Source: Elstera cyanobacteriorum
Lineage (GTDB): Bacteria; Pseudomonadota; Alphaproteobacteria; Elsterales; Elsteraceae
Length of the DNA stretch: 64,000 nucleotides
Reading direction: 5' to 3'
Assembly: GCF_002251735.1 (NCBI RefSeq)
Contig: NZ_NOXS01000035.1
Coordinates: 66,814-130,813 of the forward strand
This document shows, piece by piece, positions 1 through 8,898 of this stretch. The first letter of the stretch is position 1. Each line of letters begins with the position of its first letter. The notes below the pieces were generated by a model. That model did no database searches and was not told the DNA's origin. It saw only the letters and a list, made by a program, of their open reading frames with translations. A program made the translations under genes and the position numbers.

Positions 1-1199
1 ACCCCCGGCAGGGCATAGGGCGCTTCGATGATCGGATCGAAGAGCCGCAGCAAGCGCCGCAGCCAGGGTGCCGCTGCGCGCGCCTCGATCACCGCGAAGG
101 GTAGCGCCAGCAGGATCAGCAGCCCCGCCGCCAGCCCAGACATCCAAAGGGAATTGACCAGCCCGCGCAGCGTTTGCGCCGCCGCCAGCACCCGGAGGAA
201 ATGGGCGAGGGTCACCGTCTCCGCCGTCAAGGGCAGACCATAGGCGCGGGTCAGCGCGGTCGCCAGTAGCGAGAGCAGCGGCAGCACCGTCATCATCAGC
301 CCGAGCGCGGCGAGCGTCAGGGTTACCGGGCGCCGCCAGCGGCGCAGGGGCAGCACCAGCCCCACCGGGCGCTGCCCGCCGCCCCCGATCAGCACCCGGC
401 TGCGCGCGCGGGCCATCGTGCGGGCCACCAGAACGACCGCCGCCGAGATCGCCGCCAGGGCCAAGGCCATCAACCCGGCTTCCGCCAGGATCGACGGGCC
501 GAAACCCGCGAGGCGCTGATAGATGAGCACCGGCACCGTGGGATAACGCGCGGGAATGCCCAACAACGCGGGGATGCCGAAGTTCCCGAGGCAGGCGACG
601 AAGGCCAAAGCCGCCGCCGCCAGCAAGGCGGGCAGGATCAGCGGTAGCAGAATGCGCAGCAGCAGCGGCCCTGGCCCCGCCCCTTCCGCCTGTGCCGCCT
701 CAATCAACTCCCCCGGTACGCTGCGCAGGGCCGCGCGGACGGCCAGGAAGATCAGCGGCACATGCTCGACCCCCAGCAGCAGAATGATCCCGCCGGGGGA
801 ATAGAGCGGATTGGGCGACCCGGCTTCGGGCGCAATGCCGAGCAGAATCAACAGCGGATTATTCGGCGATAGAAGCTCGATCCACGCCAGCGCGATGATC
901 TGCGAGGGGATCAGCAGCGGCAGCAGAGCCATCGCTGTGACCCAGCGCCGCCCGCCGCAGTCGGTCAAGCCAACCGCCAGGGCAAGACCGGTGCCGAGCA
1001 GCAGCGCCACCGCCGCCCCGCCGATGCTGGTGACCAGCGAGCGACCCAGCGCCCGCCCAAAGGCGGGGCTGGCGGTCAATTGCGCCATCAACGCCGGGTC
1101 GAGCGCTTCGGCCAGCAGCCGCACCATCGGCAGCAGGCTGACCGCCGCCACGAGGGCGACGGTTGCAAGACCCAGCAGCGTATCGGCGCGAACGCGCAA
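1..1199 (-). CDS. Iron(III)-type ABC transporter permease (partial, 3' end outside window)
   Basis: The minus strand is open from position 1199 to the window edge. It encodes a very hydrophobic protein with repeated membrane segments and an EAA-type loop (ELIEAAQAEGAGPGPLLRIL, then LPLILPALL), the site where the ATPase docks in binding-protein-dependent importers. Two permease-like halves appear to be present, as in FbpB/ThiP-type fused permeases. The likely start is a TTG at 1199, three bases after the stop of the binding-protein gene, preceded by a GGGGG stretch; no ATG lies nearby. It would be cotranscribed with the upstream binding protein, and the ATPase gene presumably follows beyond the window. 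The substrate is inferred from the partner's family only; ferric iron, thiamine or phosphonate are all possible. Confidence 0.8.
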   Translation of the reverse strand, partial: MRVRADTLLGLATVALVAAVSLLPMVRLLAEALDPALMAQLTASPAFGRALGRSLVTSIGGAAVALLLGTGLALAVGLTDCGGRRWVTAMALLPLLIPSQIIALAWIELLSPNNPLLILLGIAPEAGSPNPLYSPGGIILLLGVEHVPLIFLAVRAALRSVPGELIEAAQAEGAGPGPLLLRILLPLILPALLAAAALAFVACLGNFGIPALLGIPARYPTVPVLIYQRLAGFGPSILAEAGLMALALAAISAAVVLVARTMARARSRVLIGGGGQRPVGLVLPLRRWRRPVTLTLAALGLMMTVLPLLSLLATALTRAYGLPLTAETVTLAHFLRVLAAAQTLRGLVNSLWMSGLAAGLLILLALPFAVIEARAAAPWLRRLLRLFDPIIEAPYALPG

Positions 1200-1202
1200 T
1201 CC

Positions 1203-2186
1203 TTATCCCCCGAAGGCGTCGGCGAAACGCTTCTTATTCGCCTGATCGTCCTTTAGCAGGCTTTGCACCGGGGCCGGCAAGACCTTAATCGCGTCGCGGG
1301 CGGGGAAGCCTTCCGGCGCGGGTACGTCGGCGCGCATCGGCAGATAGCCCTGCGAGGCCGCAAACTTTTGCCCCTCGGCAGATAGGATGAAATCGATGAA
1401 GGCTTTCGCCGCCGCCGGGTTCTTGGCGGTGGACAGCAGGGCGACAGGCTCCGTCACCACCGTCACGCCTTCTTTCGGGAAGACGAAATCGACGGGCGAG
1501 CCGTCCTTTTTGGCGTTCAGGCCCATGAAATCCACGATGATCCCATAGAGTTTCTGACCGCCCGCCACCTGGGTGCGGACCTGACCATTCCCCTGGACGG
1601 CCACGGCACCATTCTGGGCAAGGCTCTCGAAATACCCAAGACCGATGTCTTTCAACCCGCCAAGCGTGCCCATATGGATTGCCGCTGCGCCGCTATACAG
1701 CGGGCTGGGCAGCACGACCTGGCCTTTTGCATCGGCAGCCAGCAGGTCTTTCCAGCTTTCCGGCTTCTTGGCCTTGGTATTGTAAATGATGCCGGTGGTG
1801 ATGAACTTGGTGCCGAAGTAGGTGAAATCCTTATCGAAAGCCCCCTCCGGCAAGCCCACCACCGGGGCCTGCTGATACGCCGCCAACCGGTTTTCGGCCT
1901 TCAACTGCTCCATCGTCATCGCATCGGCGATCAACAGCAGATCGGGCTGTGGCGCGCCCGCCGCAAACTCCGCCCGCAGCTTGCTCATCAACTGGGTCGT
2001 GCCATCGCGGACGAAATCCACCTGCACGCCCGGAACCGCCTTGGTGAAAGCCGCAATGGTTTCCTGCGCGTCCTTCTGCGGCTGCGAGGTATAGAGCACC
2101 AGCTTACCCGATGGGGCCTGGGCCAGCGCCGTCCCCGCCAGCAGAACGGCAGTCAACAAGGTCGATCCAACAGAAAAACCGCGCAT
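1203..2186 (-). CDS. Periplasmic binding protein of an iron-type ABC importer
   Basis: A 327-residue protein with a clear Sec signal peptide (hydrophobic stretch from about residue 8, cleavage near ALA-QA at residue 22). The mature protein has the family-1 extracellular solute-binding layout seen in FbpA/AfuA/ThiB-like proteins: an N-terminal KLVLYTSQPQKD strand, a mid-protein IIYNTK segment and a C-terminal AAKAFIDFILS segment. It delivers ligand to the permease encoded immediately downstream (gap of 3 bases). A strong ribosome site (GGGAGAAGG) precedes the ATG. The family includes ferric-iron, thiamine, 2-aminoethylphosphonate and organophosphate binders, and the residues seen do not let me choose. 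Confidence 0.85.
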   Translation of the reverse strand: MRGFSVGSTLLTAVLLAGTALAQAPSGKLVLYTSQPQKDAQETIAAFTKAVPGVQVDFVRDGTTQLMSKLRAEFAAGAPQPDLLLIADAMTMEQLKAENRLAAYQQAPVVGLPEGAFDKDFTYFGTKFITTGIIYNTKAKKPESWKDLLAADAKGQVVLPSPLYSGAAAIHMGTLGGLKDIGLGYFESLAQNGAVAVQGNGQVRTQVAGGQKLYGIIVDFMGLNAKKDGSPVDFVFPKEGVTVVTEPVALLSTAKNPAAAKAFIDFILSAEGQKFAASQGYLPMRADVPAPEGFPARDAIKVLPAPVQSLLKDDQANKKRFADAFGG

Positions 2187-2506
2187 AGCCTTCTCCCAAC
2201 TCTTCGCAACATCAGGTTACGGATGATGATATTTTAAAAAAGAAGCGAAAAAATTACCAATAACTCAAACAATAACCCTCAAAACTAATCGACACAAATC
2301 TTGTAACAAAAATGAAATATCAATCCATCACCCACTCTTCTTTCTGAAGCGCTGCATTGATATTCATTTTTTCCGCGCGTGGGAAGCGGGGATATTTTCG
2401 CGCGGCAAAGCCCTTGCAAGGCTGACCGGGAAAGCTCACTCTGGTGCAAAAGCGTTTCAGGCCGCTGCATGCGGCGATAAGCGATACTCGATACCGGGCG
2501 ATTTTC
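2187..2506. promoter_or_regulatory. Divergent intergenic region with a long inverted repeat
   Basis: This 320-base AT-rich gap separates the minus-strand binding-protein gene from the plus-strand ATPase gene and must hold both promoters. At 2308-2324 and 2356-2372 lie inverted arms (ATGAAATATCAAT against ATTGATATTCAT, flanked by A-runs and T-runs) that pair over about 16 positions with one bulged base, around a 31-base loop. The structure could be a regulator binding site, for instance for an iron-responsive repressor, or an RNA hairpin. It does not match a canonical Fur box that I know. No credible gene is seen here. Confidence 0.45.
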
Positions 2507-3466
2507 ATGGCGCAAGCAGCGGCAATTTCCATTCGCGGACTTCAAAAAATCTATCAGAAGCGCGGCAAAGGCCCCGCCAAACACGCGCTGAAGGGCATCG
2601 ATCTCGATATTCCGCAAGGCTCGCTCTTCGCGCTGCTTGGCCCGAACGGAGCCGGGAAATCGACGCTGATCAACATCATGGCCGGGCTGGTGCTGAAAAG
2701 CGCCGGGCAAATGAGCATCTGGGGCACCGATATCGATGCCGACCCGCGCCGCGCCCGCGCCTCCATCGGGATCGTGCCGCAAGAATTGAATATCGATGCG
2801 TTCTTCACCCCGCGTGCGCTGCTGGACCTACAAGCCGGACTGTTCGGCGTGCCCAAGGATAAGCGGCAGACGGAAGCCTTGCTGGCGGCGATGGGGCTGA
2901 CCGATAAGGCCAATGCCTACGCCCGCACCCTGTCGGGCGGTATGCGGCGGCGGTTGATGGTGGCGAAGGCGATGGTTCACAGCCCGCCTATTCTGGTGTT
3001 GGACGAGCCGACCGCCGGGGTCGATATCGAGTTGCGCCAACAGCTTTGGGCGAATGTCCGCGATCTCAATCGCCAAGGCGTGACGGTACTGCTGACCACC
3101 CATTACCTCGAAGAAGCCGAAGAACTTTGCGACCGGATCGCCATTATCGCCAATGGCGAACTGCGCGCAAACGAGACGAAGGAAGCGCTACTCGCACGCC
3201 TTGACGGTAAAGAACTGCACATCACCCTCTCGACGCCGATCCCGGAAGCGCTGCCAGAGCCGCTGGCCGCCCTTGGGCTGCTGCGCCCCACGCCCGATAC
3301 ATTGCTGCTGCGCCACCGCCGCCTTGATGGGATGGTGCCGCGCGTCCTGGCCGCCCTAACCGAAACCGGGCTAACCATTGCCGACCTGCGCACGGCAGAG
3401 GCTGATCTGGAGGATGTCTTCCTGCAACTCACCCGCGCCACCTCGGCGGCGGAGCAGGCGGCATGA
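2507..3466 (+). CDS. ABC transporter ATP-binding protein (exporter type), orphan
   Basis: A 319-residue ATPase of the DrrA/YadG/NodI type. Walker A is GPNGAGKST (residues about 45-53), the signature is LSGGM, Walker B is LVLDEP, and the switch histidine lies in LLTTHYLEEAEELCD. A C-terminal extension of about 90 residues follows, as in export ATPases. The ATG at 2507 is preferred over upstream codons because the protein then begins with the usual strand (ISIRGLQKIY). Normally an ABC-2 membrane subunit follows; here the next gene encodes a lipoprotein hydrolase instead, so the partner permease must be elsewhere. The substrate is unknown. Confidence 0.85.
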   Translation: MAQAAAISIRGLQKIYQKRGKGPAKHALKGIDLDIPQGSLFALLGPNGAGKSTLINIMAGLVLKSAGQMSIWGTDIDADPRRARASIGIVPQELNIDAFFTPRALLDLQAGLFGVPKDKRQTEALLAAMGLTDKANAYARTLSGGMRRRLMVAKAMVHSPPILVLDEPTAGVDIELRQQLWANVRDLNRQGVTVLLTTHYLEEAEELCDRIAIIANGELRANETKEALLARLDGKELHITLSTPIPEALPEPLAALGLLRPTPDTLLLRHRRLDGMVPRVLAALTETGLTIADLRTAEADLEDVFLQLTRATSAAEQAA

Positions 3467-3469
3467 ACC

Positions 3470-4486
3470 GTGTCACGAGGTTTTCTAAGGGCCGTTCTAA
3501 TGTTCGGTAGTCTCAGCCTCAGCCTGCCGGGCTGCACACCGCCCGAACCAATCAAGCTCGGCCCGGCTATCGTTGAGCCCGTTCTGTCGGACCATGCCGC
3601 GCGCATGCCCGATGGCGGCACGCTGGCCGTGCGGCTAACCAAGGCGCATGGCACGTGCAAAGCCGTCATCATCGCCCTGCATGGCATGAACGATTATGGC
3701 ACCTTCATCGCCGATGCCGCCCAGGATTGGGCGCGCCAAGGTATCGAAACCCTAGCCTATGATCAGCGCGGCTTCGGCCAGTCGCCGCTTGTTGGGCGTT
3801 GGGTGGGCGAAGATGGGCTGGTGGCCGATCTCGAGACCCTCGTGCGGCTCGCGGCGGCGCGCTATCCCGGCGTGCCGCTGTATGTGCTGGGGGAAAGCAT
3901 GGGCGGCGCGGTGACGATGCTCGCCGCCAGTCGCGACCAACTGCCAGGGGTGAGCGGTATCATTCTTTCCGCCCCCGCAGTGCTGGGACGGCAGGCGCTG
4001 GGGTGGTTCCCCAGTTTCGCCCTCGATCTATCCGCAGCCCTGTTTCCCGGTTTCAGCCCCTCCGGTCACGGTCTTGGCATCCGCCCATCAGATAATGAAG
4101 AGGTTCTCGCCGCCCTTGGCCGCGACCCGCTGGTGCTAAAAGGCACCCGCGCCGATACGATCTATGGCCTCGTCGATCTCATGGACGCGGCCCTGGCGCG
4201 CGGCGGGACCGATGCGATCCCGACGCTGTTTCTGTATGGCGCCAAGGATGAGATCATCCCGAAGCCACCTATTGCGAAGCTGCTCGCGCGCTATGCCCGC
4301 TTTCACCACGGCGCACCCTGGCGCTTGGCCTATTACCCGGAGGGCTGGCACCTGCTAACCCGCGATTTGCAAGGCCCGGTGGTGGCCGCCGATATTGCCG
4401 CCTGGGTGTTCGATCAGACCGCGCCGCTGCCCTCCGGCTTCGAACGGACTGACCGCCGCCTTCCCGGCCATTCCGGGGCGCCCTGA
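3470..4486 (+). CDS. Lipoprotein alpha/beta hydrolase (lysophospholipase-like)
   Basis: A 338-residue serine hydrolase of the monoacylglycerol lipase/lysophospholipase group. The nucleophile elbow GESMGG puts Ser at 143. Asp260 (YGAKDEIIP) and His294 (EGWHLL) complete the triad, and HGMNDYG at 71-77 is the oxyanion region. The GTG at 3470 is chosen because it gives a complete lipoprotein signal (MSRGFLRAV..., hydrophobic core, LPGC lipobox, Cys22). An ATG at 3500 would remove the basic N-terminus. It is probably anchored in the envelope. It starts 3 bases after the ABC ATPase stop, so the two are cotranscribed. The physiological ester is unknown. Confidence 0.8.
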   Translation: MSRGFLRAVLMFGSLSLSLPGCTPPEPIKLGPAIVEPVLSDHAARMPDGGTLAVRLTKAHGTCKAVIIALHGMNDYGTFIADAAQDWARQGIETLAYDQRGFGQSPLVGRWVGEDGLVADLETLVRLAAARYPGVPLYVLGESMGGAVTMLAASRDQLPGVSGIILSAPAVLGRQALGWFPSFALDLSAALFPGFSPSGHGLGIRPSDNEEVLAALGRDPLVLKGTRADTIYGLVDLMDAALARGGTDAIPTLFLYGAKDEIIPKPPIAKLLARYARFHHGAPWRLAYYPEGWHLLTRDLQGPVVAADIAAWVFDQTAPLPSGFERTDRRLPGHSGAP

Positions 4487-4579
4487 CGGGTAAGAAAACC
4501 AGCTTGCGTTAACGTCACCCCATCGTCATTCTGCTTTCACAGAAGGCCGTTACAAAAACGGCACAACGGAGGAAGCAAA

Positions 4580-6460
4580 ATGCGGACTTGGATCGGGGCA
4601 GGCCTGATCGCGGCGACGGCACTCACGGCGCCCGCGTTCGGTCAATCGTTTAGCGGCCTTTATGTGTTCGGCGACAGCCTGAGCGATAACGGCAATCTTT
4701 TCCGGCTGACCGGGCAGCCGCCCGCGCCCTATTTCCAGGGCCGGTTCTCCAACGGGCCGACCTATGCCGAACGGCTACCGGGCCTGCTGGGGTTCACCTA
4801 TACCCCCAGCACGAATTACGCGGTTGGCGGTGCGCTGACCGATACCAGCCATAACGCGGGCCTGCCGAACCTTGGTATGCAGTCGCAGGTGAATAGCTTC
4901 CTCGCGTCGGGTCGCAGCTTTAGCGCGCGCGACCTTGTGGTGGTTTGGGGCGGCGCGAACGATTATTTCGCGACCCTGACTAAGATCGCCACCCAAACCC
5001 CCACCCAAGCCCAGGGCACGGTATCGACGCAGATCACCAGCACGATCACCAATCTGGCCGGGGAAGTGCAGTCGCTGATCCGGGCGGGCGCCCGCGAAAT
5101 CATTGTGCCGAACCTGCCCTTCTTGGGTGCAACCCCCAGCATTGCCGCCACCGGCGCCACGGGGGTAGGTACGGCCAATCTGATCACCACCAATCATAAC
5201 GCCAACCTCGCGACAACGATGGGCACCGTCGGTCGTGGCCTGGGCGCAAATATCTATGTGATCGACACGGCGGCCCTGTTTACCGATATGCAGACCAACC
5301 CGTCGAAATACGGGCTGAGCAATGTGACGGCGCAATGCATCCAAACGGCGGCCTGCGTGGGCGGGTCGGCGGCAACCCAGGCGCAATATCTCTTCTGGGA
5401 TGGCGTGCATCCGACCGCCGCCGTTCATCAGATTTATGCAACCTATGTGGCGGCGAACCTGACCGGCCCCGCCACCCAATCCGCCCCGGGGCGGTTGGCG
5501 CAGGCGACCGCGCGCGGTTTTGATACCGATATTTCCGCCCGTCAGCACGCCCGGCGCGGCGGCGCAGGTGGCGCTAGCCTCACCGGCTCGGCCCTGCCGG
5601 GCAGCAGCCAGACCGGCGACAAGGATAAGCCCTTCGCCGTCTTCGTCTCCGCCAACTATGGCTGGGGCGACCGCGACGCGAATGCCACTGAAGCTGGGCT
5701 CGACTATACGGATACAAGCTTTACCGTTGGCGCCGATTACCGCCTGGGCAGCATGTTCCTGGTCGGCGGCGCCCTTGGGTATGGCATGAGTGACGGCAAG
5801 CTGAGCGGCGGTCTCGGCAAGGTGGAAGCCAACAGCTTCCGCGGCGCCCTTTACGCCTCCTTGTTTGATGGCGCCTGGTACATCGACGCGGCGGCCACCG
5901 CCGGGATGAATGATTTCAACAAGCTAACCCGCAATACCGGCTTCGTCGGCGCCCCGTCGCTCAGCGCCGATACCGAAGGCCGTACCGTGACCGCCGGGTT
6001 GGAAGCGGGCTATCTATTCAAGTTCGGTGATTTCGCCGTCGGTCCGCTGGCTGGGATGCGCTACAGCGTTGTTTCCCTTGATGGGTACACCGAAAGCGGG
6101 TTCGCTGGGGTCGCCCGGCAGATCGATAAGCAGCGCTTCACCTCGCTCGTCGCCCGCGCCGGGGTGCAGGCCAGCTATAAGCTGACCGCCGATGGCGCGA
6201 CCATCGTGCCGCGCGCCTCCGCTGTCGTGGAACAGGAACTCAACGATAGCTCCCGCACTATCACCAGCCGGATCGTTAGCCAGCCGGGCGTGACCCAAAG
6301 CGTGAAGACCAAGGACGCCGATAGCACCGTGCTGCGCCTCTCCGCCGGGGTGGCGGCCGGGTTCGGCGACCGCTACACCGTAAGCCTGGACGGCGACACC
6401 AGCTTCGGTGGCGATGGTCGCGACAATCGCGTGCTTGGCCGCCTGCGCGTCGCCTTTTAA
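4580..6460 (+). CDS. GDSL-family autotransporter esterase (EstA-like)
   Basis: A 626-residue secreted esterase. A signal peptide of about 22 residues is followed by an SGNH hydrolase domain: block I FGDSLSDNGN (Ser33), a block II glycine at about 83, block III GGANDYF (Asn127) and block V WDGVHPT (Asp274, His277). From about residue 355 a C-terminal autotransporter beta-barrel ends in RLRVAF with the terminal Phe typical of outer-membrane proteins. This is the EstA architecture, an esterase displayed on the cell surface. A good ribosome site (GGAGGA) precedes the ATG. It is monocistronic, with a stem-loop just downstream. Natural substrates could be short-chain esters or glycolipids. Confidence 0.9.
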   Translation: MRTWIGAGLIAATALTAPAFGQSFSGLYVFGDSLSDNGNLFRLTGQPPAPYFQGRFSNGPTYAERLPGLLGFTYTPSTNYAVGGALTDTSHNAGLPNLGMQSQVNSFLASGRSFSARDLVVVWGGANDYFATLTKIATQTPTQAQGTVSTQITSTITNLAGEVQSLIRAGAREIIVPNLPFLGATPSIAATGATGVGTANLITTNHNANLATTMGTVGRGLGANIYVIDTAALFTDMQTNPSKYGLSNVTAQCIQTAACVGGSAATQAQYLFWDGVHPTAAVHQIYATYVAANLTGPATQSAPGRLAQATARGFDTDISARQHARRGGAGGASLTGSALPGSSQTGDKDKPFAVFVSANYGWGDRDANATEAGLDYTDTSFTVGADYRLGSMFLVGGALGYGMSDGKLSGGLGKVEANSFRGALYASLFDGAWYIDAAATAGMNDFNKLTRNTGFVGAPSLSADTEGRTVTAGLEAGYLFKFGDFAVGPLAGMRYSVVSLDGYTESGFAGVARQIDKQRFTSLVARAGVQASYKLTADGATIVPRASAVVEQELNDSSRTITSRIVSQPGVTQSVKTKDADSTVLRLSAGVAAGFGDRYTVSLDGDTSFGGDGRDNRVLGRLRVAF

Positions 6461-6473
6461 CGGCACCCCTGAC

Positions 6474-6506
6474 GCGAAGGGGGTTGCACCCAGCCGCCCC
6501 CTTCGC
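6474..6506 (+). terminator. Stem-loop after the esterase gene (terminator-like)
   Basis: GCGAAGGGGG at 6474-6483 pairs perfectly with CCCCCTTCGC at 6497-6506 around a 13-base loop, starting 14 bases after the esterase stop codon. There is no T-run, so it may stabilise the mRNA end or assist termination rather than act as a classical intrinsic terminator. Confidence 0.5.
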
Positions 6507-6541
6507 TAAGGTCCGCCCCACGGATCGGTTTCCACCGAAAT

Positions 6542-6618
<77 letters not shown>

Positions 6619-6759
6619 ATTTCCTATTTTATCCGATAAATCGTCAGAATCACCATAGACAAAACCTGTCTGTGGCGCCTCGTTATGTCGCTTCGCTGCC
6701 CACGATAGGCCCTCGCCGCGAAAATCGGTTAGACTGGTTGTCTTGGTCGAGCAGAGGAG

Positions 6760-7992
6760 ATGAGGGTGACGGGTCTCGATATTGAATTCGTGCGGCGGCA
6801 GTTTCCGGCCTTTGCTGAACCTTCTCTGGCTGGGCAAGCGCATTTTGAGAATGCTGGCGGCTCCTACGCCTGCGGCCCCGTCATCGAGCGGCTGGCGCGC
6901 TATTATCGCGAAACCAAGCTGCAACCCTATGGCGTTCATCCTGCCTCACGCCGGGCGGGGGAGGAAATGGATCAGGCCCATGCGCGCCTAGCCGACTATC
7001 TCGGCATGAGTGCGGAGGAGGTTCATCTCGGCCCCTCCACCTCGCAAAATACCTATGTGCTGGCCCAGGCGGTGGCGAAAAAACTCCAGCCGGGGGACGA
7101 GATTATCGTCACCAATCAGGATCACGAGGCCAATAGTGGCGTCTGGCGGCGGTTGGCCGAGCACGGGTTTACGGTCCGCGAATGGCGGATCAACCCGCAG
7201 ACCGGCACGCTCGACCCTAACGATCTTGACGGGCTGCTGACCGAGCGGACGCGGGTAGTCGCCTTCCCCCATTGCTCCAACATCCTGGGCGAGATCAACC
7301 CGGTGGCGGCGATTTGTGCGAAAATCCATCGGGTTCCGGCGATTGCGGTCGTCGATGGCGTCTCCTACGCCGGGCACGGCCTGCCGGACGTGCGGGCCTT
7401 GGGGGTGGATATCTATCTATTCTCGCTCTATAAAACCTTCGGCCCGCACCTGGGCGCCCTCGCCATCGACCGCAAGGTGATGGAATGGCTGGGCAATCAG
7501 GGCCATTACTTTAACGGGGCTTTTCCGCACAAATGGTTTGTCCCGGCAGGGCCGGACCATGCGCAGGTCGCCGCCACCAATGGCATCTTTGATTATTTCG
7601 ACGCGCTGCACCGCCACCATTTCCAAGCTGGCGATACCGCGACGAAAGCCGCCGACGTGCGAACCCTGCTACGAACGGCGGAACTCGCCCCCCTGCAAAA
7701 ACTGCTGGATTTCTGCCGCGAGCATCCGCGTCTGCGGATCGTCGGCCCCGATCAGGCCAGCCAGCGGGCGGCCACCGTCGCGCTGGAAACCCTCGCGGCC
7801 ACCCCGCGCGAGATTGCCGCGAAGCTGGCCGAACGTGGGATTATCGCCGGGGCCAGCCATTTCTATGCCGTGCGGCTGCTGGAAGCCCTGAAGCTCGATC
7901 CCGCGACCGGCGTGCTGCGCCTCTCCTTCGTCCATTACACCAGCCCGGCGGAGATCGATCAGTTGCTGACAGCGCTTGAGCAGATCGTCTGA
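6760..7992 (+). CDS. Cysteine desulfurase-like PLP enzyme (aminotransferase class V)
   Basis: A 410-residue fold-type I PLP enzyme. It resembles the 'cysteine desulfurase-like' subgroup related to SufS/CsdA and kynureninase. The PLP lysine is Lys225 in FSLYKTFGPH, Asp199 in VVDG binds the pyridine nitrogen, and His122 in NQDHEAN stacks on the ring. The N-terminus FENAGGSYACG matches the class. I see no conserved Cys loop typical of SufS/IscS, so sulfur mobilisation is not assured and a lyase or transaminase role on another amino acid is possible. The gene stands alone between a tRNA and a convergent gene; the ATG is preceded by GGAG. Confidence 0.8.
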   Translation: MRVTGLDIEFVRRQFPAFAEPSLAGQAHFENAGGSYACGPVIERLARYYRETKLQPYGVHPASRRAGEEMDQAHARLADYLGMSAEEVHLGPSTSQNTYVLAQAVAKKLQPGDEIIVTNQDHEANSGVWRRLAEHGFTVREWRINPQTGTLDPNDLDGLLTERTRVVAFPHCSNILGEINPVAAICAKIHRVPAIAVVDGVSYAGHGLPDVRALGVDIYLFSLYKTFGPHLGALAIDRKVMEWLGNQGHYFNGAFPHKWFVPAGPDHAQVAATNGIFDYFDALHRHHFQAGDTATKAADVRTLLRTAELAPLQKLLDFCREHPRLRIVGPDQASQRAATVALETLAATPREIAAKLAERGIIAGASHFYAVRLLEALKLDPATGVLRLSFVHYTSPAEIDQLLTALEQIV

Positions 7993-8001
7993 ACGAACAG
8001 C

Positions 8002-8898
8002 TTATCCCCGCAGGGCCAGTTCCTCGGCGGGGATAACATCCACCTGCACGCCGACGCTCTGGGCGCCTTGACCGACGAAAATGCCATCCATCGGCGCCAC
8101 ATCGGCGTAATCGCGGCCCATTGCCGTAAAGACGTGGCCCGATCCCATCGGGATACCATTGGTGGGATCGAAACCAATCCAGCCGCGCTCTGGCCCGCAC
8201 CACAGCATCACCCACGCATGGGTCGCATCGGCGCCGATCAAGCGGGGCTTGCCCGGCGGCGGATCGGTGCGCAGGTAGCCCGAGACATAGGCCGCGGGCA
8301 GCCCGGCGCAGCGCAGGGCAATCAGCATGATATGGGCGAAATCCTGGCAAACCCCGTGCCTGGCGGCAAAGGCCTCGCCCGCCGGGGTATCCGTGTCGGT
8401 CGCAGCGGGATCATAGGTAAACTCCTCTCTGATCCGCTGGGTCAGGTCGAGCGCCGCGTCGACGATGCCCCGCCCCTGCCCTAAGGTTTCCGCCCCCCAG
8501 GCGCCGATCACCGGGTCCATCGGCGTGAAGGACGAGGCGAAGAGATAGTTGGACGGGGCGGTCGGGTGAATGGCATCGACGCGCAAGGCAGCCTCCGCCA
8601 CGTCAGCGACACTGGGATCGTCCCTCTCCGGCGCGGCAACCTCCGCCGACACATCGACCTTAAAGCGACTTTCGACCTGCAATTCGGTTAGGGGCGTCTC
8701 GATAACCATGCGGGCGACATTGACCGGATAGGCGCTTTTGCGCTCCTGGATCACCGCCGGGGCGGGTTTTACCTCCAGTTTGAAATCCGTCACCGTTTGC
8801 GTCGGCCACAGCGCCGGACGCAGGCGCAGGTTGAAGCGGGCCAGGCGCACGAAAGCGTCGTAGCGCACCAGCGTGGTGTGGCGAACGTGGTAGATCAT
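8002..8898 (-). CDS. Transglutaminase-like cysteine peptidase/transferase family protein
   Basis: A 298-residue protein with the bacterial transglutaminase N-terminal beta region (residues about 1-85) followed by the transglutaminase core. The catalytic triad is visible: Cys184 in HGVCQDFAH, His227 in ATHAWV and Asp244 in GFDPTNG. There is no signal peptide, so it should be cytoplasmic. It overlaps the stop of the ATP-grasp/alpha-E gene by 4 bases, placing it last in a three-gene operon with a second transglutaminase/DUF2126 protein. Comparative genomics by others links these families to predicted amide-bond (peptide) synthesis; the transglutaminase could cleave or transfer the product. No substrate is known. 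Confidence 0.85.
   Translation of the reverse strand: MIYHVRHTTLVRYDAFVRLARFNLRLRPALWPTQTVTDFKLEVKPAPAVIQERKSAYPVNVARMVIETPLTELQVESRFKVDVSAEVAAPERDDPSVADVAEAALRVDAIHPTAPSNYLFASSFTPMDPVIGAWGAETLGQGRGIVDAALDLTQRIREEFTYDPAATDTDTPAGEAFAARHGVCQDFAHIMLIALRCAGLPAAYVSGYLRTDPPPGKPRLIGADATHAWVMLWCGPERGWIGFDPTNGIPMGSGHVFTAMGRDYADVAPMDGIFVGQGAQSVGVQVDVIPAEELALRG

Noticed and set aside
2320-2532. 70-codon minus-strand frame in the divergent gap
   Set aside because: It starts inside the ABC ATPase coding region, has no ribosome site or coding bias, and crosses the region needed for both promoters.
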